From the NCBI GenBank assembly GCA_027318915.1, contig DAHVOH010000002.1, forward strand, positions 49,116 through 113,115: a DNA stretch of 64,000 nucleotides. The letters run 5' to 3'. The notes below the pieces were generated by a model. It did no database searches. It saw nothing but the letters and a program-made list of their open reading frames with translations, and was not told where the DNA came from. Shown here piece after piece: positions 38,146 to 46,625 of the stretch. Numbering within the stretch: the first letter of the stretch is position 1; each line of letters begins with the position of its first letter. The stretch comes from Clostridiales bacterium. GTDB taxonomy: Bacteria > Bacillota_E > Sulfobacillia > Sulfobacillales > JAIMBI01. The position numbers and the translations under genes were made by a program.

Positions 38146-38176
38146 CGAAATCCTCCCGGTCGCCGGGAGGATTTCG
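38146..38176 (-). terminator. Intrinsic terminator after the cupredoxin gene
   Basis: Perfect 14-bp arms CGAAATCCTCCCGG / CCGGGAGGATTTCG with a 3-base loop. On the minus strand it follows the cupredoxin stop (38305) and is trailed by GGCCCTTTC; on the plus strand by CCTTGTCTTCC. Confidence 0.7.
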
Positions 38177-38304
38177 CCTTGTCTTCCAGCGTCTCTTCAT
38201 CATGCCATGGGAGTCCGGAAACGGCGACAGCCGGACGGGAGCGGGCAGGGCCGTCGGCCGGCCGATGCGCCGAGCGCTTGTGGGTGTGACCGCACTGGCC
38301 GACG

Positions 38305-38958
38305 TCAAGCCGCCGCCACAAGTTTGCCGTACATCCCCTGCTGCGCATGCCCGGGGGTCGGGCAGAGGTAGTAGTACGTGCCCGCGTCCAGCGTCAGGGA
38401 AGCGCTTTCGGTGGCGTAGGACGCTCCGGTCAAATTCTTTTCGCTCCGCGGCGGCAGCGGCATGAGAAACAAATCGCGTTGCGTCGACATCATAGGCACG
38501 TAGGAATACGGGGGCGGCGTCGTGGTGATTTCGAAACCGTGCCGGTACCCCCAGTCGGTGTTGACCAAGTCAACGGTGACCTCCGCTCCCGCGGGCACCA
38601 CCACCGTCGGGTTGACCAACCCGTCAATCTCCCAGGTCATGTTGGGCTGGCCGTGCGGAGACGCCAGCGCCACCAACGTCACCCGGCGTGTTGTGTACGT
38701 CACGGTATCGGCGGCTCGGCTGATGCGGGCGCCCCGGTCCCCGACGCGGACCCACGCCTGAACCTCCCCGGCATTGATCACCGCCTCGCCTCCGGCGCCC
38801 GTTCCGTCACCCCCCATCATCCCTGCCGGAAACATCCCGAGGGGGCGGTTGACGGCGCTGGGAAAGAGAGGCGCGCGTATGCTCCACCCCGCCACCAGAC
38901 CAGCCATTCCCACGCTGAGAAGGATCGCACCCGTCCACAGGGCCATCCGCCCGCTCAT
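38305..38958 (-). CDS. Membrane-anchored blue copper protein (sulfocyanin/rusticyanin-like)
   Basis: 217 residues: an N-terminal membrane anchor (~5-25), a Met/Gly-rich linker, then a cupredoxin barrel. Type I copper ligands are visible as H140 (YRHGFEI), C199 (YYLCPTPGH), H204 and M209 (AQQGMYG). The role would be extracytoplasmic electron carriage, possibly to a terminal oxidase. ATG 38958 overlaps the stop of the upstream SHOCT gene (ATGA), giving one two-gene operon. A terminator follows, and a two-component system is divergent. Confidence 0.88.
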   Translation of the reverse strand: MSGRMALWTGAILLSVGMAGLVAGWSIRAPLFPSAVNRPLGMFPAGMMGGDGTGAGGEAVINAGEVQAWVRVGDRGARISRAADTVTYTTRRVTLVALASPHGQPNMTWEIDGLVNPTVVVPAGAEVTVDLVNTDWGYRHGFEITTTPPPYSYVPMMSTQRDLFLMPLPPRSEKNLTGASYATESASLTLDAGTYYYLCPTPGHAQQGMYGKLVAAA

Positions 38959-39215
38959 GATCGTCCGCCTTTCCGATCCTGAAGGTCCTCTTGAATCTGC
39001 TGGAATTCCTCGCGCGTGATTTCTCCCCGGGCGTAGCGGATGCGCGCCAACGCCATCGGGTCGTCCCGCGGCGAGGATCCGTTGGCGGCAGCATCGGTGT
39101 TGCGCCGGATCAACCCATACACCAGAAACCCGAGGCCCACCAAAATCAGCATCCAAAAGATCGCGCCCAGCAGCATCATGCCCCACGCCGCTCCGGAGAA
39201 CATAAACCCACCCAT
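38955..39215 (-). CDS. SHOCT-domain small membrane protein
   Basis: 86 residues: an N-terminal Met/Gly/Trp-rich transmembrane helix (MMLLGAIFWMLILVGLGFLVYG), a linker, and a C-terminal SHOCT motif LARIRYARGEITREEFQQIQEDL. ATG 39215 lies behind GGAGG. It overlaps and is cotranslated with the cupredoxin and may help its assembly or localisation. Confidence 0.83.
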   Translation of the reverse strand: MGGFMFSGAAWGMMLLGAIFWMLILVGLGFLVYGLIRRNTDAAANGSSPRDDPMALARIRYARGEITREEFQQIQEDLQDRKGGRS

Positions 39216-39356
39216 CACTCTCGCCTCCTGCTCTGTCTCTGCTGTGAGCGTACCCGGACCGTGTCGTTTTTTGATGAAGCGCCTGTGAAGAGACGGTCGG
39301 GTTTCGATTTAGCCGACGGCTGTGCGATGCTGGAGGCGGCGGAGAGGGGGCAGGAC

Positions 39357-40049
39357 GTGGCACATCTCTTGGTGATTGAAGATGATGCCGAAGTGCGCCG
39401 ACTCATCGAAGCGTACGGCATGGCGATGGGCTGGGAGGTCACGACCGCGGCCGACGGGGCATCGGGGCTCAGCGCGCTGCAGGACGGGACGATTGACGTC
39501 GTCGTGCTGGACGTCCTGCTGCCCGATCAGACGGGCTGGGACGTGCTGCGCTCGATTCGGGAGCACTCGGACGTCTACGTCATCATGCTGACGGCGCTCG
39601 GCACCGAAGCCGACCGGATCGAAGGCTTGACCCGGGGTGCCGACGATTATGTGGTGAAACCGTTCAGTCCAGGGGAATTATTGGCCCGTTGCCGTGCCCT
39701 CCTGCGAAGACCACGCACGGAGGCGGCCCGGGCAGGCGGGACGGCTCCCGCGGTCGGTCTGTCCATCAATTCCGAGCGGTTCGAAGTGCTCCAGGACGGG
39801 CGGGCAATCGCCCTGACGGCGTTGGAGTTCCGTCTCCTCGCGACGCTCGCGGGACACCCGGGGCGCGTCTTTACGCGCGAGCAGTTGGTGGCGGACGCGT
39901 TCGGGGGCGAGTACGAAGGCTATGACCGGGTGATCGACGTGCACATTGGACAGATTCGAAAAAAGCTGGGAGATAACGCGGGGGCGCCTCGCTACATTGA
40001 AACCGTGCGGGGCGTTGGCTATCGGTTTCGGGCCGATCCGTCCCGATGA
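39357..40049 (+). CDS. OmpR/PhoB-family response regulator
   Basis: About 230 residues. The receiver has VIEDDAEV, phospho-acceptor in DVVVLDVLLPDQTG, and Lys in DDYVVKPFSPGE. The C-terminal winged helix includes LTALEFRLLATLAGHPGRVFTREQL and RVIDVHIGQIRKKLGD. GTG 39357 is chosen behind a purine-rich stretch; ATG 39327 is alternative. The stop overlaps the kinase ATG. Divergent from the cupredoxin operon, which it may control. Confidence 0.9.
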   Translation: MAHLLVIEDDAEVRRLIEAYGMAMGWEVTTAADGASGLSALQDGTIDVVVLDVLLPDQTGWDVLRSIREHSDVYVIMLTALGTEADRIEGLTRGADDYVVKPFSPGELLARCRALLRRPRTEAARAGGTAPAVGLSINSERFEVLQDGRAIALTALEFRLLATLAGHPGRVFTREQLVADAFGGEYEGYDRVIDVHIGQIRKKLGDNAGAPRYIETVRGVGYRFRADPSR

Positions 40050-41140
40050 GCTGGGAGAAGCAGCTCAGGGCGGCCTTGGTCCTGGTGGCCGGGGTGGCCA
40101 TCGCCCTCATGGCGCTCGGCATTGTGCTGGTTCTGGGCGCGGGCCTCGTGCGTCTGGGGGCACCGGCCGCGCTCGGCCCCAAGGCCCTGTCGCGGGCCGA
40201 AATCGCCCTGTTGGCGAGCGCGGTCGTCGCGGCGGCGGGAGCCTTCACGTTGTCCCTCCTGCTGGGGCGGCTTTTGGCGCGCACCCTGGGTCGGCGATTG
40301 ACACCGCTCATCGTCTGGTCGCGGAACTTGGGCCGTCCGGAAGGCGACCGAGAACTGCCCGTGCACGTGGCCGACGAGTTTGGCGAGTTGGCCTACGCGC
40401 TGAGCGAGGCGCACCGGCGCCTACGCGCCAACACCCGAGAGCGAGAGTTGTTTTTGGCGGCTGTCGCCCACGACCTGCGTACACCGCTGACCGCGCTCCA
40501 GGGCCAATTGGAAGGCATGGTGGACGGGGTGCTGGCGGTGGACGCGGAGCGGCTGGCGCGCTTGCAGACCGACGTGGGACGGTTGATTCGCCTGGTCAAC
40601 GACTTGCTGTTGCTGTACCGGGTCGGTGCCGGCGTGCTGCCACTAGACCGCCTGGACCGTCGCGCCACCGACTTGGTCGGCTTCACGCGTCAGGTGGCGG
40701 AGCGCCTGTCCATCATGGCCGAACATCGGGGCATCGCTCTGCAGCTTCACTGTCCCGAAGCCGCCGTCGCCGCCATAGATCCCGACCGAATGGACCGGGT
40801 GCTGACCAATGTGGTGGCCAACGCCCTGACCTATTCACCCTCCGGCAGTCGCGTCGACATATCGTTGGCCATGACGTCGAAGGCCGTGGAGTGGGTCGTG
40901 GCCGACAACGGCCCGGGTATCCCGCCCGAACTGTTGGGACGCGTGGCCGAGCCGCTGGTGCGCGGCGACGGCGCGCGAGCGCCCGGTCATGTGGGTATGG
41001 GTTTGGCGATCGCCAAGTCCTGGGTGACGGCTCACGGTGGTCGCCTGACCATCGTGAGCAGTTCGGCGGGAACCTCCGTGAGGATTCGCCTACCCGTCGA
41101 CGATGGCGGCGACCCGGTGGTTCGACCGCTGCCGTCCTAA
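40046..41140 (+). CDS. Sensor histidine kinase
   Basis: 364 residues: two membrane helices (~10-35 and ~55-75), a HAMP domain, phospho-His in FLAAVAHDLRTPLTALQG, N-box NVVANALTYSP, and G-boxes DNGPGIPPEL and GMGLAIAKSW. ATG 40046 overlaps the regulator stop (ATGA). The periplasmic loop is short (~20 residues), suggesting intramembrane sensing. Confidence 0.9.
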   Translation: MSWEKQLRAALVLVAGVAIALMALGIVLVLGAGLVRLGAPAALGPKALSRAEIALLASAVVAAAGAFTLSLLLGRLLARTLGRRLTPLIVWSRNLGRPEGDRELPVHVADEFGELAYALSEAHRRLRANTRERELFLAAVAHDLRTPLTALQGQLEGMVDGVLAVDAERLARLQTDVGRLIRLVNDLLLLYRVGAGVLPLDRLDRRATDLVGFTRQVAERLSIMAEHRGIALQLHCPEAAVAAIDPDRMDRVLTNVVANALTYSPSGSRVDISLAMTSKAVEWVVADNGPGIPPELLGRVAEPLVRGDGARAPGHVGMGLAIAKSWVTAHGGRLTIVSSSAGTSVRIRLPVDDGGDPVVRPLPS

Positions 41141-41774
41141 CGACGGCGAGGATGCCGCGCGTCACCGGCCGGCCAAGACCGCAGATCCGAGCGGCGGTCC
41201 CCAAGCCCCGCTCTCCGGAGGGCGGCGTGAAAATCGTCCGGGCCGCTCCAGGGTGCCGTGGACCGTGAGATTGGCGGTGGCGTTGGGTCCCCTCGCCGCG
41301 ACCGTCACGGGAGGTCGCGATTCTGCCGGAGAATCCGGGTCCGCCGGGAGAGTCCCGATGGTCGCGCCATGCCGACATGCAAAGACTTCCGCGGTCTCAT
41401 CGCCACGCCGCGGCACTCCGTGCTTCGGGACTCTCGCCCGGCCCTCTGGACACTCTCACAGCGGTGTTCTCGGCGGACTAACGGCCGTCTGTAACCTGGA
41501 TTACATCGCGAGGCACACGGTTGTGTTACTATACTTTCGTAAGATTAGATGCGCGCAGGTGTTGCCCTGTTGACGATGGCGGGGTGGACGGGTTCTCGAT
41601 GGCCCATGGTCAACCCTGACGTGTGTCCGCAAGACGTCAGGCGGATTCTGCGTGCCCCGCGCGAGCATCGCCGGAACGGGACGGTCGAGGGCCAAACCCA
41701 TCAGACCGTACGGCGGGCGCGGCCGAACCAGGCTGTGGAACGGCACACCGGCTGAGGGAAAGGAGACCGTCGGC
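41141..41774. other. 634-bp leader/gap upstream of selD
   Basis: No gene recognised. A TATACT sits near 41529-41534 and could be a -10 box of the selD transcript, but no matching -35 was found. A short inverted repeat (CTGACGT / ACGTCAG) lies near 41617-41641. I found no selC-like tRNA with a UCA anticodon here. Confidence 0.5.
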
Positions 41775-42830
41775 ATGACAGCTGCCCGAGATTTTCGACG
41801 CCTGACATCTTTGGCCTCCTGCGCGGGGTGAGCGGCGAAAATGCCGCCAGGGTCTTTGGCGCAAATGCTGAGCGGATTTCGGGACATGTTTCCGGAGGAA
41901 CTGACGCGGTCGTTGTTGGTTGGGCTGGAGGAACCTGACGATGCGGCCGTGTATCAATTGGACCCCGACCGGGCGCTTATCTTTACGGCCGATTTCTTTC
42001 CGCCGGTGGTGGACGAGGCTTCGGCCTATGGGGCGATTGCCGCCGCCAATGCGCTGAACGACGTGTACGCGATGGGTGGGCGGCCCATCCTCGCGTTGAA
42101 CTTGGCAACCTTTCCGGAGGATATGCCGTCCGCGGTGGCGCGGGACATTCTCCAGGGAGCCGCATTCAAGGTGCGCGAGGCTGGGGCTGTGGTCGCGGGT
42201 GGGCATACGACGCGAGGCGAGGAGCCCGTCTTCGGTCTGGCCGTGATTGGGCTCGTGCATCCCGAGGCGTTGGTGCGGAAGAGCGGCGCGCGTCCGGGCG
42301 ACCGCTTGCTGTTGTCTAAGCCGTTGGGGACGGGTGTGCTGACCACGGCCGGCAAGGCCGGCGCCGCCGCCGGCAGCGATCTGGCCGAGGCGATCGTCAC
42401 CATGGCGTCTCTGAACGACCGGGCCGCTCGTGCGGCGGCTCAGGTCGGTGTCCGTGCGGGGACGGATGTGACCGGATTTGGCTTGGCCGGGCACGCGGTC
42501 GAAATTGCGGAGGCCAGTGGGGTGGCGTTGTGCCTTCAAATGGGCCGGCTCCCCTGGTTGCCGGGGGCATTCGAGTGCGCGTCGACGGGCTGGTTTCCGG
42601 GCGGCGAGGGCAGCAATGCCTCGTATTTCGGTTCGCGCGTGAACGTTCGCGGTGAAATCGGTGACGTGTCGCGACGCTTGTTGTTTTCGCCCGAGACGGC
42701 GGGTGGATTGTTGCTGGCGGTGCCGCCGGCGCATGCCGCCTCGTTGATCCGAGCCTGCCGTTCCGTGGGCCAAACCGTGTGGGAGATCGGGGAGGTTGCG
42801 GTGGGAGCCGGAGTGACCGTGACCCCCTGA
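41775..42830 (+). CDS. selD: Selenide, water dikinase with selenocysteine (SelD)
   Basis: 351 residues if TGA 41829-41831 is Sec (U19). The sequence LASCAG-U-AAK places Sec at the catalytic Cys17 position of E. coli SelD, with K22 matching Lys20. It makes selenophosphate from selenide and ATP for Sec-tRNA and selenouridine synthesis. The AIRS-like domain continues with LIFTADFFPPVVDEASAYG, DVYAMGGRP, GGHTTRGEEPVFGL and DVTGFGLAGHA. AAAGGAG precedes ATG 41775. A reading that starts at 41841 would lack the active-site residue. A SECIS-like hairpin follows the TGA. Confidence 0.96.
41845..41861 (+). promoter_or_regulatory. SECIS-like hairpin of selD
   Basis: Arms CGCCA / TGGCG with 7-base loop GGGTCTT, loop beginning 19 nt after the TGA. 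The GGGUC loop resembles the GGUC loop recognised by SelB in fdhF. A second, closer hairpin (GCGGC-GAAAAT-GCCGC) directly after the TGA may compete. Confidence 0.68.
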
Positions 42831-42903
42831 GCGTTCCGGTGCCGGCGGAGGGGCGGCCAGGGACAGGGTCGCGCACGCCTTCGCATCTCGGAAAGGAGTC
42901 GTG

Positions 42904-43980
42904 GTGGACACTCATTCTCGCATGGACGAGGTGGAGGCGGTTTACGACGCCCGCATTCGCGGCGCGTGTCTCGTCGCCGCCCGATCCCGATCGCGGATGC
43001 ATCTGCATGCCGGCTGTTGGGTGACGGCTTGCGCTTACGAGCCGGCCCGCCTCTTGGTTGCGTTCCCCAAGGAGTTTGAGGCGGCGGAGATGGTTCAGCA
43101 AAGCGGTTCGTTCGCGGTCAGCTTGGTGGCCGAGGATCAAGCGGAACTGTTGGCTGCCATGATGGACGGGCGTCACTCGCTCGACCAATTGGGACGCGAG
43201 CACTTTCTCCTGACGCCAGGCGGCTGTCCCGTTCTTCGGGACGGGGTGGGCTACGTGGATTGTCAGCTGATTGAGGCGATGGATTTGGGCGATGTGTTGT
43301 TGGCGGTCGGCGACGTGCGCGCCGCGGCCGTGCTCCATCCCGACAAGCACAACCTGACGGTCAACACGATTCAAGCCGGGGTCGAAGCGGGTCCGGCCCT
43401 GCTCCCCTTCTCGGGATTCGAAGACGGGGGCCACGATCTGCCGCTGGCTCCGGCGGCCGGCGCCGATGGGGAGGCCTTGGAGCGCGTCTATGCGCGGCGG
43501 CAGTGGGGGTTGTTTGCCGTGACGGCGGGTTTGGATCCCGACCCGCCCCAGCAGGTGAGTGGGTGGGCTATTCAGTGTGGTCATAGCCCGCCCCGCATGG
43601 CCGTCGCGGTGCCAAGAGGCGTCCCGACGGAGATGGGCATTCGCCGCAGCGGGACGTTTAGCCTGAGCCTGTTGGCCGAGGACCACTTACCGTGGGCGCT
43701 TGCCCTGTCCGCAGCGGGGGGCATGTCGACGGATAAGGCTGTGCCGGCCGGTGGCCGCGCGGCTTCGGGCACGCCGATTGTGGCTGACGGCATCGCGCAT
43801 TTTGCCTGTCGTGTCGACGGGGAATTCAATGCCGCGGCCGATTGCGCGGGCTTTTACGGCACCGTCGAGGCATTTGGTTGGGGACGTCGGGAGGCAAGGC
43901 CATTGTGTCAAGACCAATTGAGTGCTGCGCGCGAAGCGGCAGCCTTACGGAGAATCGGGCGGTCAACTACCCCGGCCTAA
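42904..43980 (+). CDS. Tandem flavin-reductase-domain protein, 3' end altered by insertion
   Basis: About 358 residues with two FMN-binding split-barrel (flavin reductase-like) copies: residues ~15-180 and ~195-345. Both show the same order (CWVTACAYEPARLLVAFPKE and SGWAIQCGHSPPRMAVAVPRG; QQSGSFAVSLVAEDQ and RRSGTFSLSLLAEDH). GTG 42904 sits 5 bases after AAGGAG. The last residues and TAA stop lie in the end hairpin of the adjacent TnpB element, so the native C-terminus was probably lost. Adjacent to selD; a reductive role is plausible. Confidence 0.82.
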   Translation: MDTHSRMDEVEAVYDARIRGACLVAARSRSRMHLHAGCWVTACAYEPARLLVAFPKEFEAAEMVQQSGSFAVSLVAEDQAELLAAMMDGRHSLDQLGREHFLLTPGGCPVLRDGVGYVDCQLIEAMDLGDVLLAVGDVRAAAVLHPDKHNLTVNTIQAGVEAGPALLPFSGFEDGGHDLPLAPAAGADGEALERVYARRQWGLFAVTAGLDPDPPQQVSGWAIQCGHSPPRMAVAVPRGVPTEMGIRRSGTFSLSLLAEDHLPWALALSAAGGMSTDKAVPAGGRAASGTPIVADGIAHFACRVDGEFNAAADCAGFYGTVEAFGWGRREARPLCQDQLSAAREAAALRRIGRSTTPA

Positions 43981-43987
43981 AGGCCGG
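43972..43987 (-). repeat. TnpB-element right-end hairpin
   Basis: CCGGCC-TAAA-GGCCGG; with flanks, the minus strand reads ...AAGCTCCGGCC-TTTA-GGCCGGGGTAGTT, a hallmark of tnpB right ends. Such ends encode the 3' part of the guide (omega/re) RNA scaffold, the guide being just outside the end. Confidence 0.78.
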
Positions 43988-44077
43988 AGCTTGCGACTCC
44001 CCGGAAGTGCGTCCGATGGCTGAACGCCATCTCCTTCCTTGTGCTGGGGTCGCATCGTAGGGCGGTTGACGTCGCCC

Positions 44078-45208
44078 TCACGACTGCGGGCCTGCCGCGA
44101 TCGCACCTGTCACCCGGTACTCAATTCCCTGGCGGTGCAGGTTCATGGCGCCAATCCGGTCATCGTTCGACCGGTAGTGGCATTGTTGGCACGCGAAGCG
44201 GTGTCGGCGCTTATCGCGATTTCCTCGGGCCACGTGCCCACATTTGGGACAGGTTTGCGAGGTATAGCGCGGATCCACGGCAACCGTAGCCGCTTGATAA
44301 AGCGTGGCTTTATATTCGAGCATCTGGCGGAGTTGGTAAAATGCCCACGACACGGACGTATACCGATCCCGTCGCCGGACCCGCTCCGTTGCCCCCCGAA
44401 TCCCCGTCAGATCCTCCAGGACGAATAGCGTCTTTGCGCCATAGCGGACCACGAGTGCCTTACTGACCTGATGGTTCACATCGGTCATCCAACGGTTTTC
44501 TCGTTGTCCTAAGCGTTTCAGGCGCCGGCGGGCGGAAGGAGTCTGCCGGCGTTGCAGGTTCTGCCGGAGGATCTTGAAGTGGGCGCGCTGCGCTTTGACG
44601 GCGCGGCCGGGGAAAAAGGTGGTCTGCCCCTGGGAATCGTAGGCCGTTACCAGGAAGTTGATGCCGAAGTCTAGCCCGACCACCTGACGAATCTCCGCCA
44701 GATCGGTCTCGGCCACGTCTTTCGTCATCGGTACATGGAGAAACCAGCGACCATGGCGGTGCACAAGATGTGCCGTGCCAAACTGCCAGGTCCCGTCGAA
44801 GAAGCGTTCCATGCCCTGCCGGGCGAAGGGGACCGGCACGCGGCCGGCCAGCGTATTGAGAGAGAATGCGCCGGCCTTCAAGGAATAGTCGCGATTCCAG
44901 ACGAGATCTAAGGCCGGTTTGGTGAACTGCACCCGAGTCCAGGGATGACCGTTGGCCAGAACACTCTTGTAGCGGGCAATCACGGTTTTGATCACCGATT
45001 GCGCCATTTGGGATCGCAAGCCAAACTGCGCCCGCAAGGGCCGGTAGGTCTCGGCGTGGAGATCGGCTTGCTGAAGGCAGTGCGTAGTATCGACGACCCC
45101 GGAGACCCAGTTGCACCCCTGACGGTAGGCCTCGACGGTCTGCTGGAGCAACGTCACCTGATCCGGATTCGGATACAATTGCACTTTCGCGGTCAAGGTC
45201 AGTACCAT
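44078..45208 (-). CDS. tnpB: TnpB RNA-guided nuclease (IS605 family)
   Basis: About 376 residues. RuvC catalytic residues: Asp in VVGLDFGINFLV, Glu in LFVLEDLTGIR and Asp in SNDDRIGAMNL. A zinc ribbon with CPKCGHVARGN and FACQQCHYRS lies between the last two. TnpB uses a guide RNA from the element end to cut the vacated target and retain the element. ATG 45208 is preferred over ATG 45226. All catalytic residues are intact, so it may be active. Confidence 0.93.
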   Translation of the reverse strand: MVLTLTAKVQLYPNPDQVTLLQQTVEAYRQGCNWVSGVVDTTHCLQQADLHAETYRPLRAQFGLRSQMAQSVIKTVIARYKSVLANGHPWTRVQFTKPALDLVWNRDYSLKAGAFSLNTLAGRVPVPFARQGMERFFDGTWQFGTAHLVHRHGRWFLHVPMTKDVAETDLAEIRQVVGLDFGINFLVTAYDSQGQTTFFPGRAVKAQRAHFKILRQNLQRRQTPSARRRLKRLGQRENRWMTDVNHQVSKALVVRYGAKTLFVLEDLTGIRGATERVRRRDRYTSVSWAFYQLRQMLEYKATLYQAATVAVDPRYTSQTCPKCGHVARGNRDKRRHRFACQQCHYRSNDDRIGAMNLHRQGIEYRVTGAIAAGPQS

Positions 45209-45305
45209 CGCAGACGCCCCCGACATTCACTAGACCTATAATATCTCAATGTTAGTGAGACCACAACATGGGAAGAAGGGGGACTTCTCTTACGTGGCTC
45301 CTGCC

Positions 45306-45319
45306 CGGCCTGAAGGCCG
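45306..45319 (-). repeat. Second end-like hairpin near the left side of tnpB
   Basis: CGGCC-TGAA-GGCCG in the same strand sense as the right-end hairpin. It may be an end remnant of another element or part of the left end. About 65 bp upstream of the tnpB promoter region. Confidence 0.5.
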
Positions 45320-45880
45320 AGGTCTCCGCCGCGCGGTATTTTGATGAATCGCGTGACCCGAGTCTTGTCGCTGTGCGCGGATCGGGCGGTCCGGCCCCGC
45401 CCATACGGGGGATTGGTCACGGCGCCGGGGAATCCCCTTGCGGGCTTCCGTCGTCGCCTCTGGTGGGGATGGCGTTCAGGCGCAGGGCAACGGCGGTTTG
45501 CGGACAGCGTTTCCCAGAGCGAGACCCCGTACGGCACCGCGCCCGTGCGCGCTGTTTCCCCCACCACCGTCAAGGTGAGGGGGCCGGATACGTACGTGGG
45601 TGCCATGGTTGGTGAGGACCAGAATGGGGCCGACGACCAGCATCGTCCGCACGGAATTGCGTTGCAGGCGCGGATGTTTTACGGCGCAGGTCCAGCAATG
45701 CGGCGCTGGCGTGCCTTCCTTGGGCAGTAGGAAAAGAGCGGAGGGGGCGACCCGCCCGCCTGCTTCGCACGACGCTGCGGTTGCCCCCTCCATGATGACC
45801 TCTTTCCTGACGCCGGCTGGGCGTCGGCGACCAACGGCGGAACGCGCTCCACCTCGGGCCGAGGCGGCCTCACCTTTTCC
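45320..45880. other. 560-bp gap with long inverted repeat
   Basis: No recognised gene. Contains GGAGGGGGCGAC (45740-45751) and GTTGCCCCCTCC (45780-45791), one mismatch, a 28-base loop; probable terminator on either strand for unknown transcripts. The rest may be IS-derived. Confidence 0.5.
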
Positions 45881-46360
45881 TCAGACCTGTGGCTGGCGCC
45901 GCAGGACGAAGGCGGCGGCCACCAATCCGAACATGATATGAGCGACGGCAAACGCCCAAGGTGCCATGTGCGTCGCCATCATGGGGTCAATGACGGGCAG
46001 GATGACGAACTGACTCACCACCCAGACGATAAGGCCGTACAGCATTCCCCACAGCAAGCGCACGGGCCCGAACCCAATCCGCAGGAGTTGAAATGCTTCC
46101 ACCAGAATGAGAGCCAGAACCACACCCATCATCATATGGGTCATCAACCCGACCAGAATGACTCCCACCGTCACGTGCATCATGGCCGCCGTGCCCAGCC
46201 AAGCGGCAGCAATCAACTGTACTGGGGCCCAAAGTCCCATCCCCATCAAAGCCGCCACGATCATCGCCCACATGGCCATCACCGCCGCGCCGACCAGACC
46301 CCCGACCACCGCGCGCCCCACTGGATAGGTGCGTACTGCGGGAACCGTTGTGACCGTCAC
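45881..46360 (-). CDS. Four-helix membrane protein, unknown
   Basis: 159 residues, Met/His-rich hydrophobic helices (MMHVTVGVILVGLMTHMMMG, PMMATHMAPWAFAVAHIMFG) spanning the membrane about four times. The intramembrane Met/His pattern could bind metal or heme. GGAGG 8 bases before GTG 46360. It lies opposite to, and directly upstream of, the Sec-glutaredoxin gene, which makes the 265-bp space between them a shared regulatory region. Confidence 0.76.
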   Translation of the reverse strand: MTVTTVPAVRTYPVGRAVVGGLVGAAVMAMWAMIVAALMGMGLWAPVQLIAAAWLGTAAMMHVTVGVILVGLMTHMMMGVVLALILVEAFQLLRIGFGPVRLLWGMLYGLIVWVVSQFVILPVIDPMMATHMAPWAFAVAHIMFGLVAAAFVLRRQPQV

Positions 46361-46625
46361 TGTCTAACACCTCCGGTTTCACTCTATCGAGGTGCGTCGA
46401 CCGGCTCTGTGATCCAGTTCGCATGGCGAGACATTCTGTGGACCTAATGATCGGGACGTCTGTCCGGACAGCGATTGCCCGGCCATCGTCAAACGGAGGA
46501 GAGACGGCGTGAACCGGTCGGCGGGACGCTTGGCGATGGACCGTGACGCTCCCGGCGGGTGTTTGGTGAAGCATCTTACAGACGGCGTCGGCGTCGACGC
46601 GCATGGTGGTGGCGGGAGTGATGGC

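Larger units (their letters stand above)
43963..45240 (-). mobile_element. IS200/IS605-type TnpB-only element (approximate ends)
   Basis: Contains tnpB and a characteristic right-end hairpin (43972-43987); no tnpA is present, as in IS1341-type elements. The left boundary is not established. Local GC is lower than in neighbouring genes. The right end lies within the 3' end of the flavin-reductase gene. Confidence 0.75.

Noticed and set aside
41141..41774. selC tRNA-Sec upstream of selD
   Set aside because: No cloverleaf with a UCA anticodon and 8-bp acceptor arm could be found.
41829..41831. The in-frame TGA codons as ordinary stops or pseudogene lesions
   Set aside because: In five unrelated families the TGA falls exactly at the catalytic Cys, homology continues, ribosome-binding sites are intact and selD is present. 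Five coincidental lesions are implausible.
45199..45606. 135-residue minus-strand protein upstream of tnpB
   Set aside because: It reads through the end-like hairpin and IS-related sequence with no recognisable domain.
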